A stretch of DNA of 64,000 bases from Streptomyces sp. NBC_00459 (GTDB taxonomy: Bacteria; Actinomycetota; Actinomycetes; Streptomycetales; Streptomycetaceae): assembly GCF_036013955.1 (NCBI RefSeq), contig NZ_CP107903.1, forward strand, positions 9,610,001 to 9,674,000, given 5' to 3'. Below are positions 16,118-23,814 of this stretch, piece after piece. The translations under genes and the position numbers were made by a program. Below the pieces are notes generated by a model. It did not search any database. It was not told where the DNA came from and worked only from the letters and a program-made list of their open reading frames with translations. Positions within the stretch are counted from its first letter, which is position 1, and every line of letters begins with the position of its first letter.

Positions 16118-19100
16118 GTGTCTCAGCAGCACCTCGGCCGACGCAGCCGCCTCGGCGGCAGAGCCGCGTCGCTCCTGGCCCCGGCAGTCGCCGGCAGCCT
16201 TCTGCTTCTCGCCGCCGGCCCGCCCGCGCAGGCCGCGCCCACCGGCCCGGCGGCGCGGCAACCGGCCGACACCACCCGGCAGACGTACGCCGCCGGCACC
16301 TACCTCGTCCAACTCGCCGACCAGCCCGTCGCCACGTACGGCGGGACCGCGCCGGCGCCCGGAGAGAAGGTGAACCCGCGCTCCCAAGCCGTACGCGACC
16401 ACCTCGGCCGACTGAAGCAGGCACGCGACCAGGTGCTGGACGAGGTGCGGGGCGTCACTCCGCTGTACAGCTACCAGTACGTACTGAACGGGTTCTCCGC
16501 AAAACTGACGGCCGGTCAGGCCGCGGAACTGGCCCGCACCCCCGGCGTCGTCTCGATGACCCGCAGCGAGGCGAGCCATCTGGTCGCCGCGGACACCATG
16601 GCCGGTACCGCGGCCACGGCCGCCACAGCAGGTACCCCGACCGCGACCACCGCAGGCTCTCTCCCGCCCGCCGACACGGTCGGGTTCCTCGGTCTGAAGA
16701 AGCCCGGTGGTCTGTACTCCAAGATCCCCGGCGGTCAGCGGAACGCGGGGGAGGGGATGATCATCGGTCTTCTGGACTCCGGGATCGACACCAACAACCC
16801 GTCGTTGCGGGCCCTTCCGGAGCCCCGGCCCGACGCCGAGGTCATCGCCAAGAAGTGGAAGGGCGGCTGTGACCCCGGCGACGACCCCGCGCACCGGGTC
16901 ACCTGCAACAACAAGGTGATCGGCGCCCAGTACTACAACAAGGACGTCTTCGACCCGGGGCAGGACGACTGGCCGTCCCCGATGGACCCCGAGGCCCACG
17001 GCACGCACACCGCGACCACGGCGGCCGGCCTCGCCGACGTGCCCGCCTCGGTGCCCGACACCGCGATATCCGGCCGGATATCCGGGATAGCCCCGGCCGC
17101 GCGCATCGCCGCCTACAAGGTGTGCTGGAACAGCGTCTGCGGGACGGCCGACATCGTCGCAGCCATGGACAGGGCCGTGGCCGATGGTGTGGACGTCATC
17201 AACTACTCCATCGCCGGCGCGTTCGACGAGCCCGCCAACCGCCCCGAGTACATGGCGTTGTTCAACGCCGCCAAGGCCGGCGTCTTCATCTCGGCAGCCT
17301 CGGGCAACTCGGGGCCCGGCACCGCCGCGAACGGGATTCCGTGGGTGACGACCGTAGCCGCCTCCACCCATGACGTCGGCTACCGCACGACCGTCACCCT
17401 CGGCGACGGCGCCTCCTACTCCGGCGTCGGCACCAGCGCCTCCGCCGTGCCGTCCGCGCCGCTCGTCGACGCGGCGAAGGCGGGCAGGAGCGGCGCGGAC
17501 GCCACCGCGGCCGGGCAGTGCCGGACCGGCACCCTCGACCCGGACCAGGTGAAGGGCGCCATCGTGCTCTGCGCGTACGGCGGCGTCGTCCTGACCGACA
17601 AGAGCGACGAGGTCGAGGCGGCGGGCGGCGCCGGCATGGTGCTGTACAACGTCACCCCGATCGACGCGCAGATCGCCGGCGCCTACACCGTCCCGTCCGT
17701 CCACGTCGACCGGGCCACCGGCGTGGCGATCAAGGCGTACGCCGACAGTACCGGCGCCACCGCCGTGCTCGGTGCGGCGCGGGCCGTGCACCAAGAGGCG
17801 CCGGAGGTGGCCAACTTCTCCTCCAGCGGCCCGGACGTCAACAGTGGCGGCGACCTGCTCCAGCCCGACGTCACAGCCCCCGGCGTGGACATCACCGCCG
17901 GCACCACCCCGGGCGGTTCCGGCGGTGCCTTCAAGGGCGAGCAGGGCCTCATGTCCGGTACGTCCATGTCCACGCCGCACGTGGCCGGGCTGGCCCTGCT
18001 GCTGCGCCAGTTGCACCCCGACTGGTCTCCGATGGAGGTCAAGTCGGCCCTGATGACCACCGCCACCACCAAGGACAGCGCGGGCAGGCCGATCCAGCGC
18101 TCCGGCGCCGCGGCCACCCCACTCGACTACGGCGGCGGGCACGTCGCCCCGAACCCGGCCGACGACCCGGGCCTGGTCTACGACTCCACGTCCGCCGACT
18201 GGACGGCGTACCTGTGCGCCCTGGGTCGGCCTCCGGTGACCGCCGCCGACGGCGGCGACGCCTGCGCCACCGCCCGGAAGACCGACCCGAGCGACCTCAA
18301 CTCCCCGACGATCTCGGTGGGTGACCTCGCGGGGAAGCAGACCGTGACCCGCACCGTCACCAACGTCTCCGCCACCACCGGTGTCTACACCGCCGCGCTG
18401 CGGACGCCGCCCGGCTACGAGGCCCAACTTTCGCCGGAGAGGCTGGTCGTCCCGCCCGGCGGCTCGGCCACCTACCAGGTCGCCTTCACCCGCACCGACG
18501 CCGCCTTCGGGAAGTGGTCGTACGGATCGGTGAGCTGGAGCGACAAGACCCACCGGGTGCGCAGCGCCGTCGCCCTGCGGGCCTCGGCACTCGACATCCC
18601 GGCCGAGGCGACCGGCGAGGGCGCCACCGGCGCGGTCACCTTCACCCCGAAGGTCGGCTTCGACGGCACCCTCACCACCACCGTGCGGGGCCTGTACGCG
18701 GGCACGGTCAAGAGCGGCACCCTGACCGGCGTGAACACCGACTTCGACCCGTCGCGCCCGTCGCCCTCCGTGGCCAAGGCCGAGTTCACCGTTCTGGAGG
18801 GCGCCGGCCTGGCCCGCGTCGCGATCCTCTCCGCCGAACATCTCGCAGGCAGTGACCTGGATCTGTGGGTGCTGGACAAGGACGGCCACCTGCTCACCAG
18901 GCCCGGCAGCAGCAACGACGAGCATGCCGACCTCGAGCCGGGCACGTACACGGTGTACGTCATCCAGTACGCCCTGCCGCCGGGCGTCACCAGCCAGACG
19001 TACACCCTCCACACCTGGCTGATCGGCCCGGACACCCCCGACCACCCGGCCACCGTCACTCCGGCCACGCACCCGGTCTCCCGCGGCGACACCGTCCCGA

Positions 19101-19210
19101 CCACCGTCTCCTGGCGGAACCTCCCGGCCGGCGGCGTCTACCTCGGCCTGGTCGGCTACGGCGACGGCCCGGACACCGTCGGCACAACTGTCCTGACCGT
19201 CACCCCGTAG
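16118..19210 (+). CDS. Large secreted subtilisin-like serine protease (S8) with PA insert and C-terminal Fn3-like region
   Basis: The start is GTG 16118 because GGGGGAAGGG sits at proper distance; an ATG at 16091 lacks one. The product is 1030 residues: a Sec leader ending PPAQAAP, an I9 propeptide (TYAAGTYLVQLADQPVAT to about residue 155), and an S8 domain with Asp220 (GLLDSGIDT), His294 (EAHGTHTAT), Asn397 (AASGNSGPG) and Ser616 (SGTSMSTPH). A protease-associated domain is inserted at about 420-550. A Fn3-like domain (QTVTRTVTNVSATTGVYTA) and a tail follow. The architecture is like plant cucumisin-type and streptomycete extracellular subtilases. Two tiny secreted peptides lie directly downstream and could be its substrates or inhibitors; that is inference. 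Confidence 0.93.
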   Translation: MSQQHLGRRSRLGGRAASLLAPAVAGSLLLLAAGPPAQAAPTGPAARQPADTTRQTYAAGTYLVQLADQPVATYGGTAPAPGEKVNPRSQAVRDHLGRLKQARDQVLDEVRGVTPLYSYQYVLNGFSAKLTAGQAAELARTPGVVSMTRSEASHLVAADTMAGTAATAATAGTPTATTAGSLPPADTVGFLGLKKPGGLYSKIPGGQRNAGEGMIIGLLDSGIDTNNPSLRALPEPRPDAEVIAKKWKGGCDPGDDPAHRVTCNNKVIGAQYYNKDVFDPGQDDWPSPMDPEAHGTHTATTAAGLADVPASVPDTAISGRISGIAPAARIAAYKVCWNSVCGTADIVAAMDRAVADGVDVINYSIAGAFDEPANRPEYMALFNAAKAGVFISAASGNSGPGTAANGIPWVTTVAASTHDVGYRTTVTLGDGASYSGVGTSASAVPSAPLVDAAKAGRSGADATAAGQCRTGTLDPDQVKGAIVLCAYGGVVLTDKSDEVEAAGGAGMVLYNVTPIDAQIAGAYTVPSVHVDRATGVAIKAYADSTGATAVLGAARAVHQEAPEVANFSSSGPDVNSGGDLLQPDVTAPGVDITAGTTPGGSGGAFKGEQGLMSGTSMSTPHVAGLALLLRQLHPDWSPMEVKSALMTTATTKDSAGRPIQRSGAAATPLDYGGGHVAPNPADDPGLVYDSTSADWTAYLCALGRPPVTAADGGDACATARKTDPSDLNSPTISVGDLAGKQTVTRTVTNVSATTGVYTAALRTPPGYEAQLSPERLVVPPGGSATYQVAFTRTDAAFGKWSYGSVSWSDKTHRVRSAVALRASALDIPAEATGEGATGAVTFTPKVGFDGTLTTTVRGLYAGTVKSGTLTGVNTDFDPSRPSPSVAKAEFTVLEGAGLARVAILSAEHLAGSDLDLWVLDKDGHLLTRPGSSNDEHADLEPGTYTVYVIQYALPPGVTSQTYTLHTWLIGPDTPDHPATVTPATHPVSRGDTVPTTVSWRNLPAGGVYLGLVGYGDGPDTVGTTVLTVTP

Positions 19211-19293
19211 AACAGGGGGCTTGACGGGAAGGTCGCAACAACCGGAGCTCAGCAAAGGAATGAATGGAGGCTGAATGCGAACGCAATTCTGAA

Positions 19294-19692
19294 GCTGGCA
19301 CACCAAACATCGAGCACTCAAGGAGATGTATATGAGCACGGTCATTGACCGGTTCCGGAGGACGGCAGTGATGGCCGCCGTCCTGGCTGCCGCACTGGGA
19401 GCAGTTTTCGTACCGCAGACGCAGGCCCACGCGGGCACTGTGCCTATTGGGCCCTCTACCTCCCAGCCTTTCTGCACGCTCTATCCGTCCGATTGGCACT
19501 GCAGTTGATCTGCCGTGCCACGCCTGGGCAGCTCTGACGCCTTTGTTTTGACGCTGCCACACCAAACATCGAGCACTCAAGGAGATGCTATGAGTACGGT
19601 CTTTGACCGGTTCCGGAGGACGGCGGTGATGGCCGCCGTCCTGGCTGCCGCACTGGGAGCAGTTTTCGTACCGCAGACGCAGGCCCACGCGG
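19294..19692 (+). repeat. Tandem duplication of a leader-peptide module
   Basis: Bases 19294-19434 and 19553-19692 are nearly identical (about 140 bp each, period about 258 bp). Each copy covers ACACCAAACATCGAGCACTC, the AAGGAG ribosome-binding site, the start codon and the entire signal-peptide coding region. Similarity ends at the signal cleavage site. A short shared trailer, TCTGACGCCTT, also follows each gene. Only the mature-peptide part differs. Confidence 0.9.
19332..19508 (+). CDS. Tiny secreted cysteine peptide, copy 1
   Basis: The start is ATG 19332, not the in-frame ATG at 19326, because AAGGAG abuts the latter. The product is 58 residues: a 34-residue Sec leader (basic DRFRR, then VMAAVLAAALGAVFVP, cleavage after QAHA) and a mature peptide of about 24 residues beginning GTVPIGPSTSQPFC and ending WHCS. 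Two cysteines, ten residues apart, could form one disulfide loop. The gene follows a large subtilase and precedes a paralogue with the same leader. No family recognised. Possible roles are a signalling peptide, an antimicrobial, or a protease inhibitor or substrate; none is shown. Confidence 0.7.
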   Translation: MSTVIDRFRRTAVMAAVLAAALGAVFVPQTQAHAGTVPIGPSTSQPFCTLYPSDWHCS

Positions 19693-19760
19693 ACGACATA
19701 GTCCTGCCTGACCCTCCCTCCTACTGCGACAACCCCCCTCCGTGGGCGACCTATTGCTGA
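19590..19760 (+). CDS. Tiny secreted cysteine peptide, copy 2
   Basis: ATG 19590 behind AAGGAG; 56 residues. The leader is identical to that of copy 1 except at one position (VFDRFRR for VIDRFRR). The mature part of about 22 residues begins DDIVLPDPPSYC and ends WATYC, so it again has two cysteines near a Trp but otherwise no similarity to copy 1. It is acidic and Pro-rich. Conserved leader with divergent cargo is the pattern of diversifying secreted peptides. Possibly co-transcribed with copy 1 and the subtilase. Confidence 0.7.
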   Translation: MSTVFDRFRRTAVMAAVLAAALGAVFVPQTQAHADDIVLPDPPSYCDNPPPWATYC

Positions 19761-20078
19761 GAGTGGTCTCTGACGCCTTGGCGTAGGCCTTTCGTGACGG
19801 CTCGTCGGTTCATCCGGCGGGCCGTTGCGATGTGTCAAAGCTCTGGAACAACGCCGACGCCGTGTCCACAAGCGCAGCAAGGAGTGCACGCGGTGCGAAT
19901 CCTGTTCACCGGCCCGGTTAGGGCCAGTCATGTCTTTCCCGTGATCCCGACCGCGCAGGCTTTGTGATCGGGTCGCAGGCGCGCGGTCGGTGCGGTCGGC
20001 GCGGGTGGGGTGATCAATTCCGTCTTCGCCATGGCCATGCCGTCCTGACACCCCCGCGTCGGGCCACAGCGGACAGTC
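19761..20078. other. Gene-free stretch between convergent genes
   Basis: No supported gene. A short frame ending GVINSVFAMAMPS (stop at 20046-20048) looks like the tail of a lost gene. The sequence GGTGCGAATCC near 19900 resembles a tRNA T-arm, but no cloverleaf can be drawn around it. Confidence 0.3.
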
Positions 20079-20429
20079 CTAATTCTCCAGCACCGCGTAG
20101 TCGTACGAGACACCGTTCCCGTTGGCCTTGGTCACGGACACCATGATCTGCTGCCGCTTCCCGTTCTTGGACGTCACAGTGCACTCGACCGAGTCGTGCT
20201 GCCGTGGCTTGAGACCTCCGGCGCAGCTCACGGATTTCGGCTTCTCCTGGATGAGCGGCACGGAGTAGTTCTCGCGGACCTGTTTCTCGACCTCTGCACG
20301 GCTCACGGCCCCGGTGGCACCGGCGGTGCTGGTCGACTCCGTACTCAGCAGCCGCGGTACGGCCACGAAAGCGAACCCGCCCACGGCCACGACGGTGGCG
20401 GTCACCAGGGACACAGCGGCGTATTTCAT
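20079..20429 (-). CDS. DUF4333-type secreted or membrane-anchored protein
   Basis: 116 residues from ATG 20429 with AGGAGAG upstream. An N-terminal hydrophobic segment (VSLVTATVVAVGGFAFVAVP) acts as signal or anchor. The domain that follows has the DUF4333 layout: an early helix AEVEKQVRENY, then VSCAGGLKPRQHDSVECTV with two cysteines likely disulfide-bonded, and a strand pair to the end. Function unknown. Its upstream sequence (TTCTCTCCTGCGATGTG) is shared with 59449-59465, where the gene itself is missing, so it was part of the segment duplicated at 59-62 kb. Confidence 0.75.
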   Translation of the reverse strand: MKYAAVSLVTATVVAVGGFAFVAVPRLLSTESTSTAGATGAVSRAEVEKQVRENYSVPLIQEKPKSVSCAGGLKPRQHDSVECTVTSKNGKRQQIMVSVTKANGNGVSYDYAVLEN

Positions 20430-20558
20430 GTTCTCTCCTGCGATGTGCTTGCTGCGGTGAGGCTGTCAACGGAAGAGTGGCCCGCCGGACGGTGGCTGCG
20501 CTTCGGCCGGTCGGCCGACCGTGTGCGACCGGGGTCGGCCCGCAGGCCGATTCACGGG

Positions 20559-20690
20559 TCAGGCGGGCGGCAGCCGGCTGTCGCGTACCGGAGTGCAGGT
20601 CCGGCCACCAGGTCGAGCAACCACACCAGGGCCCCGCAGAGGGAGACTGTGACGGCGCGCCGGACGGCCGGGGAGAGCGGGATATATCGG
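20559..20690 (-). pseudogene. Scar of a deleted two-component system
   Basis: The minus strand reads PLSPAVRRAVTVSLCGALVW, matching residues 6-25 of the histidine kinase at 60277-61470 (PLSPAVRRAITVPLCAGLAL). It then fuses to VRDSRLPPA and a stop, matching the last residues of the response regulator at 59588 (VHDRQTPPA). About 1.7 kb, almost all of both genes, is missing between these two points compared with the intact copy. It is a clean internal deletion scar. Confidence 0.75.
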
Positions 20691-20817
20691 GATCCGCGCC
20701 GCAAGGAGTACGGACGTACGGCCGAGCAGCGGGTCGGCCCGCAGGCCGATGCCGGCGGTCCCGGACCGGTCCGGCGGCCGAGGACGCGCGGGGCGGTACG
20801 GCTGGACAGTCGACGGC

Positions 20818-20913
20818 ATGCAGATCCTCACCGTTCTCCAACCGGCCCTGGCGACGTTCGCCGGGCTGTGCCTCGTCCTGTGCGCCCTCGTCACCGTGGA
20901 GTCCGCCCGATGA
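20818..20913 (+). CDS. 31-residue membrane peptide coupled to the ABC ATPase (copy A)
   Basis: ATG 20818 to TGA 20911-20913, reading MQILTVLQPALATF then AGLCLVLCALVTVESAR. It would form a single membrane helix with a short polar C-terminus. Its stop overlaps the ATPase start as ATGA, implying translational coupling. The other copy of the locus at 61590 keeps the same frame, length and overlap with 26 of 31 residues identical. The ribosome-binding site is weak. Candidate small subunit or regulator of the transporter; function not known. Confidence 0.6.
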   Translation: MQILTVLQPALATFAGLCLVLCALVTVESAR

Positions 20914-21743
20914 ACTCGTACCGCACGACCGCTGCCTACCCCGTCCTGGTGGCCGCCGGTCTGAAGAAGTCCTACGGTCCGACCCGCGCCCTGGCCGGTG
21001 TCGACGTGTCCGTCTCGGGGGGCGAGTCGCTGGCGATCATGGGCCCGTCCGGGTCGGGCAAGTCCACCCTGCTGCACTGCCTCGCCGGCATCGAACGCCC
21101 CGACGAGGGCCAGGTGATGCTCGCCGGCGAGCGAAGCGAGACGGGGGTCCCCTCGGACGGAGCCTGGGTGAGCGTGGAACAGCTGGACGAGCCGCACCGC
21201 AGCGAGCTGCGCCGGACCCGCTTCGGCTTCGTCTTCCAGTCCGGCCAACTGCTGCCGGAGCTGCCCGCCGACGAGAACGTGGCCCTGCCGTTGATGCTCG
21301 GTGGCATGCCCCGCCGCCAAGCGGTCCAGAAGGCGCGGGGGTGGTTCCCGCCGCTGGGCCTCGCGGGCATGGAGGAGCGGCGGCCCGGACAACTGTCCGG
21401 CGGGCAGGCGCAGCGTGTGGCCATCGCACGCGCGCTGGTCGGCAGCCCCCAGGTGATCTTCGCCGACGAGCCCACGGGCGCACTGGACCAGGTCACCGGC
21501 ATGGAGGTCATCGACCTCCTGGTCACCACCACCCGCAGGCAGCGAACCGCACTCGTCGTGGTCACCCACGACGAGGACGTGGCGCGCTGGTGCGACCGCA
21601 CCATCCGCGTCCGCGACGGCCGCCTGTCCGAGGACCACCGGACGCCGGACGGGGCCGCGGTCACGAGCGCCGTCGCCCACGCCGCCCGGGGCACCGCCGG
21701 ACGCCCAGCCGACTACGACGCGGACGCGAGGTACGACCGATGA
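20910..21743 (+). CDS. ABC transporter ATP-binding protein (MacB/BceA-like)
   Basis: 277 residues from ATG 20910, overlapping the small ORF by four bases. It has Walker A GPSGSGKST (45-53), a Q-loop in FVFQSGQLLPELPADENVALP, the signature LSGGQAQRVAIARAL, Walker B VIFADEPTGALD and the H-switch VVTHDEDVARW. The LPxLxxxENVxLP pattern is characteristic of ATPases that pair with FtsX-type permeases (MacB, LolD, BceA). It overlaps the permease start by four bases (ATGA). In relatives such pairs sit beside a two-component system that senses cell-envelope stress or antibiotics; here that system is deleted, while an intact relative lies at 59.6-61.5 kb. Confidence 0.93.
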   Translation: MNSYRTTAAYPVLVAAGLKKSYGPTRALAGVDVSVSGGESLAIMGPSGSGKSTLLHCLAGIERPDEGQVMLAGERSETGVPSDGAWVSVEQLDEPHRSELRRTRFGFVFQSGQLLPELPADENVALPLMLGGMPRRQAVQKARGWFPPLGLAGMEERRPGQLSGGQAQRVAIARALVGSPQVIFADEPTGALDQVTGMEVIDLLVTTTRRQRTALVVVTHDEDVARWCDRTIRVRDGRLSEDHRTPDGAAVTSAVAHAARGTAGRPADYDADARYDR

Positions 21744-23746
21744 GGGCCCTGGACCGCACCACCTGGACCCTGACCTGGCGGCTGACCCGCGCCGGAGGCC
21801 GCACCGGGCTGCTGGCCACCTCCCTGTCCGTCGCCGCGGCCGCCATCAGCACCGCGCTCCTGCTGATCTGCGTGGCCGTCAACCTCGGTTTCCAGCAGCG
21901 AGCCGACCGCATCGACTGGCGCACCCCCGTCAAGTCCGCGGCTCCGGTTGCCGTCGAGGCGGTCGGTACCACCTTCAGCGGCGGTACCCCCGTCACGGTC
22001 GTCGACGTGGCACAGCTCCCGGGCAAGAAGGCCCCCGCCCCGCCCGGCATGCCCCGCTTCCCTGAGCCGGGCGAGGTGTGGGTCTCCCCGGCCCTCGCCG
22101 ACCTGCTCCACCGCCTTCCCACCGACCGGCATCCCGTGCCCGGCACCGTGGCGGGAACCCTCGGCCGCGCCGCGGTGGCCCACCCCGGCGACCTGGTCGC
22201 GGTCGTCGGCCACAGGCCGACCGCCGTCGCCGTCACCACCCCGCGCGCAGACGATGCGCGCCGCCCCGGGGACACCGTCACCCCCACCAGGGTCGCCGAC
22301 TTCACCGGACGGCGCTCGACCGACGGCATCGGCAGCGGGTACGTGGCTCTCGCGAAGATCGCCACCATCCTCGTCGTCGTACCGCTGCTGGTCCTGGGCG
22401 CATCCTCCGCCCGCCTGTCGGTCTCCCGCCGCGACCAGCGCCTCGCCGCGCTGCGGCTCATCGGTGCCACCCCGGGCCGGATCGCCGGGATGACCGCCGC
22501 CGAGGCGGCCCTCACCGGCGCGGCGGGCGCGCTGCTGGGCACCATCGGATACGGACTGCTCATGCCGGCCACCGCGCGGGTGTCCGTGGCGGGCGGCTCC
22601 TGGTACGCGGCAGACCTGTGGGTGGGGCTCCCGATGCTGCTCGCCGTGCTCGCCGGTGTCGTCGCCATGGTGGTCGTCAGCGCGCTCGTCGGGCTGCGCC
22701 AGGTCGTCGTCGGCCCCCTGGGCGTGGCGCGCCGCTCCAAGCCACCCCGCATGAGCTTCCTGCGCGCCCTGGCCTTCGTCGCGGTGATCGTGGGCTACAG
22801 CTTGTTCACCCAGGAGCACAAGAGCGATGTCAACGGCCCCCTCGTGTTCTTCGCCGCGGTCTTCCTCGCCCTGTCCGTGATCGGCCCGTGGGTGGTCGGC
22901 GTCCTCGGGCGGATCATCTGCGCCCTTGCCCAGAAGCCGGCGACCCTGCTGGCCGGCCGCCGCCTGCTGGACGATCCCAAGAGCGGCTGGCGTACGGTCT
23001 CCGGGCTCACCCTCGCCGGATTCGTGGCCGGGTTCTTCGCTCTCTTCGCGATCTCAGGCGTCTCTCCGTGGGGACATCCCGACACCCTTGCCGTGGCTGT
23101 TCCCAAAAGCCGGGCGGCCGTGGTCCAACAGGATGCGCGGCATCGCCTGGAACACGCGGGGATCACCGCCACCATCGGCACGGACACCGACTGGGTCGCC
23201 ACGGGCGGCGGCGAGAACAGCGTCCAGGTCACCGCCACCATGCCCGGCGGCACCGAGCAGCTGGACCGCGCCCGCACCGCGCTGACGTCCCTCGTACCCG
23301 GCCAGTACCCGGTCACCGGAACCGACATCGACTGGTCGACCAGGTTGTTCGCAGACGACTTCTCCAACGCCACCCGGGTCATCCTCGGCGTCACCTTCAT
23401 CACCGCGATCGCCTCCGCGGGCATCACCGCGGCCGCCTCCGTCCTGGACCGCCGCCGCACCTACGGCCTGCTCCGCCTCGCGGGTACACCGCTGCGGACC
23501 CTGGACGCCGCCCGCCGCAAGGAGACCCTCCTCCCCGTGGCCGTCCTCGCCGGCGGAGCAGCCCTGACAGGCATCTTCACCGCCGCCCCGCTCACCCTCG
23601 GTGAGGGCTCGAGTATCGAAACCGGCGGCCTGGTCCTGCTCGCCCTGTGCTTCGGCGTCGGCGTCGCGGGACTGCTGGCGGCCGGCGCGCTCAGCCGCCC
23701 GCTGCTGAGGTCGGTCACGGAGCAGTCAGGCCCACGCCCCGAGTAA
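21740..23746 (+). CDS. FtsX-type ABC transporter permease
   Basis: 668 residues starting at ATG 21740, overlapping the ATPase stop. There is an N-terminal helix (LLATSLSVAAAAISTALLLI), an extracytoplasmic region, then FtsX helix bundles around 215-345 (VVVPLLVLGASSARLSVSRRD and LAALRLIGATPGRIAGMTA), a central helical part with the 330-420 helices, a second soluble part and a second FtsX core near the C-terminus (RRRTYGLLRLAGTPLRTLDA). The LxALRxIGAT motif is typical of the coupling region of FtsX domains. It forms a transporter or mechanotransmission complex with the upstream ATPase, likely for peptide or envelope-active compounds. Confidence 0.92.
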   Translation: MRALDRTTWTLTWRLTRAGGRTGLLATSLSVAAAAISTALLLICVAVNLGFQQRADRIDWRTPVKSAAPVAVEAVGTTFSGGTPVTVVDVAQLPGKKAPAPPGMPRFPEPGEVWVSPALADLLHRLPTDRHPVPGTVAGTLGRAAVAHPGDLVAVVGHRPTAVAVTTPRADDARRPGDTVTPTRVADFTGRRSTDGIGSGYVALAKIATILVVVPLLVLGASSARLSVSRRDQRLAALRLIGATPGRIAGMTAAEAALTGAAGALLGTIGYGLLMPATARVSVAGGSWYAADLWVGLPMLLAVLAGVVAMVVVSALVGLRQVVVGPLGVARRSKPPRMSFLRALAFVAVIVGYSLFTQEHKSDVNGPLVFFAAVFLALSVIGPWVVGVLGRIICALAQKPATLLAGRRLLDDPKSGWRTVSGLTLAGFVAGFFALFAISGVSPWGHPDTLAVAVPKSRAAVVQQDARHRLEHAGITATIGTDTDWVATGGGENSVQVTATMPGGTEQLDRARTALTSLVPGQYPVTGTDIDWSTRLFADDFSNATRVILGVTFITAIASAGITAAASVLDRRRTYGLLRLAGTPLRTLDAARRKETLLPVAVLAGGAALTGIFTAAPLTLGEGSSIETGGLVLLALCFGVGVAGLLAAGALSRPLLRSVTEQSGPRPE

Positions 23747-23814
23747 CAGGCCACCGCCGTACCCGCATCCCGGGCCAGGGCAACGCCCCCGATCAGCAAA
23801 GGTGACAACAACCC

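Noticed and set aside
15893..19477. 1194-codon minus-strand open frame opposite the large subtilase
   Set aside because: Antisense shadow of a gene with intact leader and catalytic triad; its composition is dominated by Gly, Arg and Val.
19880..19915. tRNA-like T-arm sequence
   Set aside because: No acceptor, D or anticodon stems can be paired around it.
19200..20051. Minus-strand frame with a repeated GLRLRYENCSQCG segment
   Set aside because: The apparent protein repeat is only the antisense reading of the duplicated leader-peptide module.
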